Source: Isochrysis galbana
Lineage: Eukaryota; Haptophyta; Isochrysidales; Isochrysidaceae
Direction: 5' to 3'
NCBI GenBank assembly: GCA_018136815.1
Contig: CM030941.1
Location: 2,834,984-2,898,983, forward strand
Length of the DNA: 64,000 nucleotides
Below the pieces are notes generated by a model, which saw nothing but the letters and a program-made list of their open reading frames with translations, did not search any database and had not been told where the DNA came from. Below are positions 61,839 to 64,000 of the stretch, one piece after another; positions within the stretch are counted from its first letter, which is position 1; every line of letters starts with the position of its first letter. Both the position numbers and the translations under genes were made by a program.

Positions 61839-62914
61839 AGCTGACCAGAGGTCAGAATCTGAACAAGAAGCAACGGAACATAGCGAGCGAAACGTGGAGA
61901 CAAGAACACCCTTTGGATCCAAAGCGAGCACGAAATCGGCGGCTTAGCGCGGCGGCCTCTTTCGTACGCACTGCCCCACCCACTTCTCCCTTTTACAGGA
62001 GCTTTGCTCGGGTGTTGCGCCGGGTGTAGAGCGTGGGACAACGTCCACGAGCGTGACCGAGAACGACGACAAGATCGACGAAGACTACATGCTTGCCGAG
62101 AGCACCGGCTCTGAGGTGTCAAGGTGTCGTTCCCTCCACCGCCGCCCTCTCCACCGCCGCCCTCTCCACCGCCGCCCTCGCCACCGCCGCCCTCGCCACC
62201 GCCGCCTTCGCCGCCGCCGCTTGCGGTGGGTACGACCCCTCCCTCGCCCCCTTCCTCCCCTGCGTCCTCGCCCCCTTCCTCCCCTGCGTCCTGCGTCCTC
62301 GCCCCCTCGCTCCTCGTCCTTGAAATTTCGAACTCTCAAAGTTTTAAGCTGTGCCCGCCTTGCTCCTCGCCTCCTTGCTCTTCCCGGTCCTCCCACCGAG
62401 TTCCACTCCTGGACATTCCTCTGTGAATATACTGCTTTCTTTCCATTCTTGCATATCCTGTACATTCAGTTGGTTTGATTTACAAAGGTTAATTGCTAAT
62501 TTCACACGTATCTTTCTTTTTGTGCTTTCTCAATCCTTTGTATCCTAGCCGTAATATCTTTTAGCAACGATTTGTGTTGGTTGAGTTTTGGAACTGATTT
62601 GAGAAACGTATCATCATCCGAATGTTGCAACACGCGTCTAGCTTCAGATTCTTTACGTTGTGTCGTTTTATTTTTCGAATGTCTGGAAATAGCTGCATTC
62701 AGAACCCTCATGAGTGTGGGGGGGGGGGGGTGCTACCTCTAACGACTTATTTTTTCTCCTCGTCTCCTCGAGATGTTCACCAACGTCACCACAATGAATC
62801 CTTGTCGAAGGAGGCCCTCTCGGGGCGCGCCCGAGCCAAGGCGACGCCGTTCTCGTCGCGTACGTGGTGCTCCTGGGCCTCTCCTTCGGGGTGCTCGCGG
62901 GGGGGCTCATGGTA
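61839..62914. other. Intergenic region with a CCGCCGCCCTCTCCA minisatellite
   Basis: The minisatellite spans about 62133-62220, and a CCTCGCCCCCTTCCTCCCCTG unit is repeated near 62250-62300. 62460-62700 is AT-richer. A G-run (62717-62729) ends it. No gene supported. Confidence 0.6.
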
Positions 62915-63197
62915 GGGTGAGAGTCCCCACGGGAGGGGAAGAAACCCTGAGGGAAAGGAGACCAAATGAAGGCAAGCCGCCTAAGAGTAGAGAGAGCAGA
63001 GAGAGCAAGGCCCAAGGTGCAAGGGAGCGAAACAGGGGCGAGACAGGCCACAAAGGGGCGCGATGGCAAGGAGCGAAGGGCGAATTACGAATGAAGTGTC
63101 CTACAAGTTACGAGTAAAACTCCGCGGCGAACAAGCACGATCAAGAACGAAGGCGCACGAAATGGCAGAAGGTCTTAAGTCGATCGCGGATGCGACA
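62915..63197 (-). repeat. Solo or partial LTR with TGTCGCATC end
   Basis: On the minus strand it starts TGTCGCATCCGCGATCGACT at 63197, as do the LTRs at 36511 and 60948, but the following sequence belongs to a different subfamily. Its far end (62930-62983) is shared with 22553-22624. Confidence 0.6.
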
Positions 63198-63588
63198 CAT
63201 ATGCAGCACCTCCCAGGGTGCTTCGCCGGTTAAGAGATAAGGCCCAAAATACATGGAATGCCCGCTAGCGGACGAATACACAATCAACGACAAAACGAAT
63301 CTCGACCGCATCACGGTATCAGACATAACACTTGAGTTGGAGAAAAACAAAAAACACCCACTGCAACACGCCACAACCGGCACGCGAAACATGGGCGCAG
63401 GCGTTCGCTAAACATAAAACCCCTCTGTTGTTTTTTCGTTGACCACAGTTACACTCTGCTGGCCGCCAAGTCGCGCGAGCCGACGACGGGCGCAACAGGC
63501 TGCCTCTCTCCCTCCCTCTCCCTCCCTCCCCTCTCTCCCCCTTTCACCCCTTCCCCACGCCCCACCACCTACCCCACCCACCTACACC
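63198..63588. other. Region upstream of the last gene
   Basis: No gene. A pyrimidine-rich stretch (63500-63587) directly precedes the start codon and may be the promoter and leader. Confidence 0.5.
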
Positions 63589-64000
63589 ATGGCCTCACCG
63601 GGCATGGAGACGGCGCTAGTGGAGCTTGAGGCGGCTCTGACTGAGGCAGTGAGCAACGCGCTGCGTACTCTCAAGCAGCAGGGTGCCCCTGCCGGCACGC
63701 CTCTCCACGGCCTCGTCGGGCAGCACCTGCTCGGCGAGGTCAAGCCGCCGCTAGCCACTGCGAGTGACGTTGACGACCTTGTCGCGGTGGTCGACGCGTC
63801 CATCAGGGATCGGCTGGGGCTGACAGAGGAACCCGATGAGCAAAGGCTGGGAGAGCTCAAGAAGGCCTATCTGAAACAAATGGCCGCTGAGGCGCAGCGG
63901 CTGAAGGGGACCGCTGCTCAGGTATCGCTCTCACAGATTGATGTCTCCAAGCTTCCTCTCACGGCCTATCATATCACCGGGCTCCTCGATAATGAAGATC
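63589..64000 (+). CDS. Unrecognised protein, N-terminal part (runs off the window)
   Basis: Open from ATG at 63589 to the window end, 137 codons without a stop. It begins MASPGMETALVELEAALTEA and is mostly helical and charged: ALTEAVSNALRTLKQQG, then LVGQHLLGEVKPPLATASDV, DDLVAVVDASIRDRLGL, LGELKKAYLKQMAAEAQRLK, and then ISTGLLDNED-like polar sequence at the end. Codon use (strong G/C at third positions) and the pyrimidine leader support a real gene. No signal peptide, membrane span or known domain is visible. A splice donor within CAG|GTATCG near 63920 cannot be excluded. Confidence 0.65.
   Translation, partial: MASPGMETALVELEAALTEAVSNALRTLKQQGAPAGTPLHGLVGQHLLGEVKPPLATASDVDDLVAVVDASIRDRLGLTEEPDEQRLGELKKAYLKQMAAEAQRLKGTAAQVSLSQIDVSKLPLTAYHITGLLDNED

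Overview
The window is nuclear DNA of a GC-rich protist, most likely a secondary-plastid alga (haptophyte or stramenopile; the sequence does not decide which). Its genes carry short GT-AG introns of 82-175 bp, one protein has flavin-binding LOV photoreceptor domains, and retroelements, transposon relics, minisatellites and long C, GA and CT tracts take up much of the space. It contains one 100-N scaffold gap (2536-2635). I saw no rRNA, tRNA or CRISPR array.

Region by region. 1-11000 holds a Ty3/gypsy-like retrotransposon on the minus strand (LTR-like repeat, Gag, then a Pol with a phage-type DNA cytosine methyltransferase-like domain, a retropepsin and the start of the reverse transcriptase). 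About 2.5 kb of its pol is present twice, once on each side of the gap. 12203-14655 holds two plus-strand housekeeping genes, a NIPSNAP-family protein and a J-domain protein. 15300-19721 is a degenerate zone: a BspA-type LRR fragment, a minisatellite, a GNAT-like fragment and an internally deleted Ty1/copia element between identical 386-bp repeats. 19722-22400 is a compact intron-free island of four small plus-strand genes, two behind near-identical TATA-containing upstream segments. One protein resembles a family I know from large algal DNA viruses and another is a membrane-anchored triple knottin, so the island looks virus-derived.

23594-27610 (minus) encodes a 1338-residue protein made of two tandem LOV-RGS-LOV modules. 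28200-31150 is repeats, including a 183-bp MITE. 32100-35051 (minus) is a filamin-repeat protein lying between two oppositely oriented copies of a ~0.78-kb SINE-like element, each with its own target-site duplication. 36511-37400 is the LTR and gag start of another LTR element. 39843-44083 (minus) is a single gene that joins a SMYD-like SET domain, a JMJD6-like JmjC domain and a second SET domain. A LINE reverse transcriptase fragment follows at 44435-45563.

47045-49063 (minus, three exons) encodes an F1-ATPase alpha-like protein with a degenerate P-loop. 51980-54847 (minus, four or five exons) is a membrane-anchored glycosyltransferase with a DxD motif. 56907-57674 (minus, three exons) is eIF5A. 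58640-63200 is nested repeats, including a hAT-type element whose empty site is preserved elsewhere in this same window. 63589 to the end is the start of an unrecognised plus-strand gene.

The host genes do not form an operon or one pathway. They cover translation (eIF5A), mitochondrial and chaperone function (NIPSNAP, J protein), light sensing linked to G-protein signalling (LOV-RGS), lysine methylation and hydroxylation (SET-JmjC-SET), cytoskeleton (filamin) and glycosylation.
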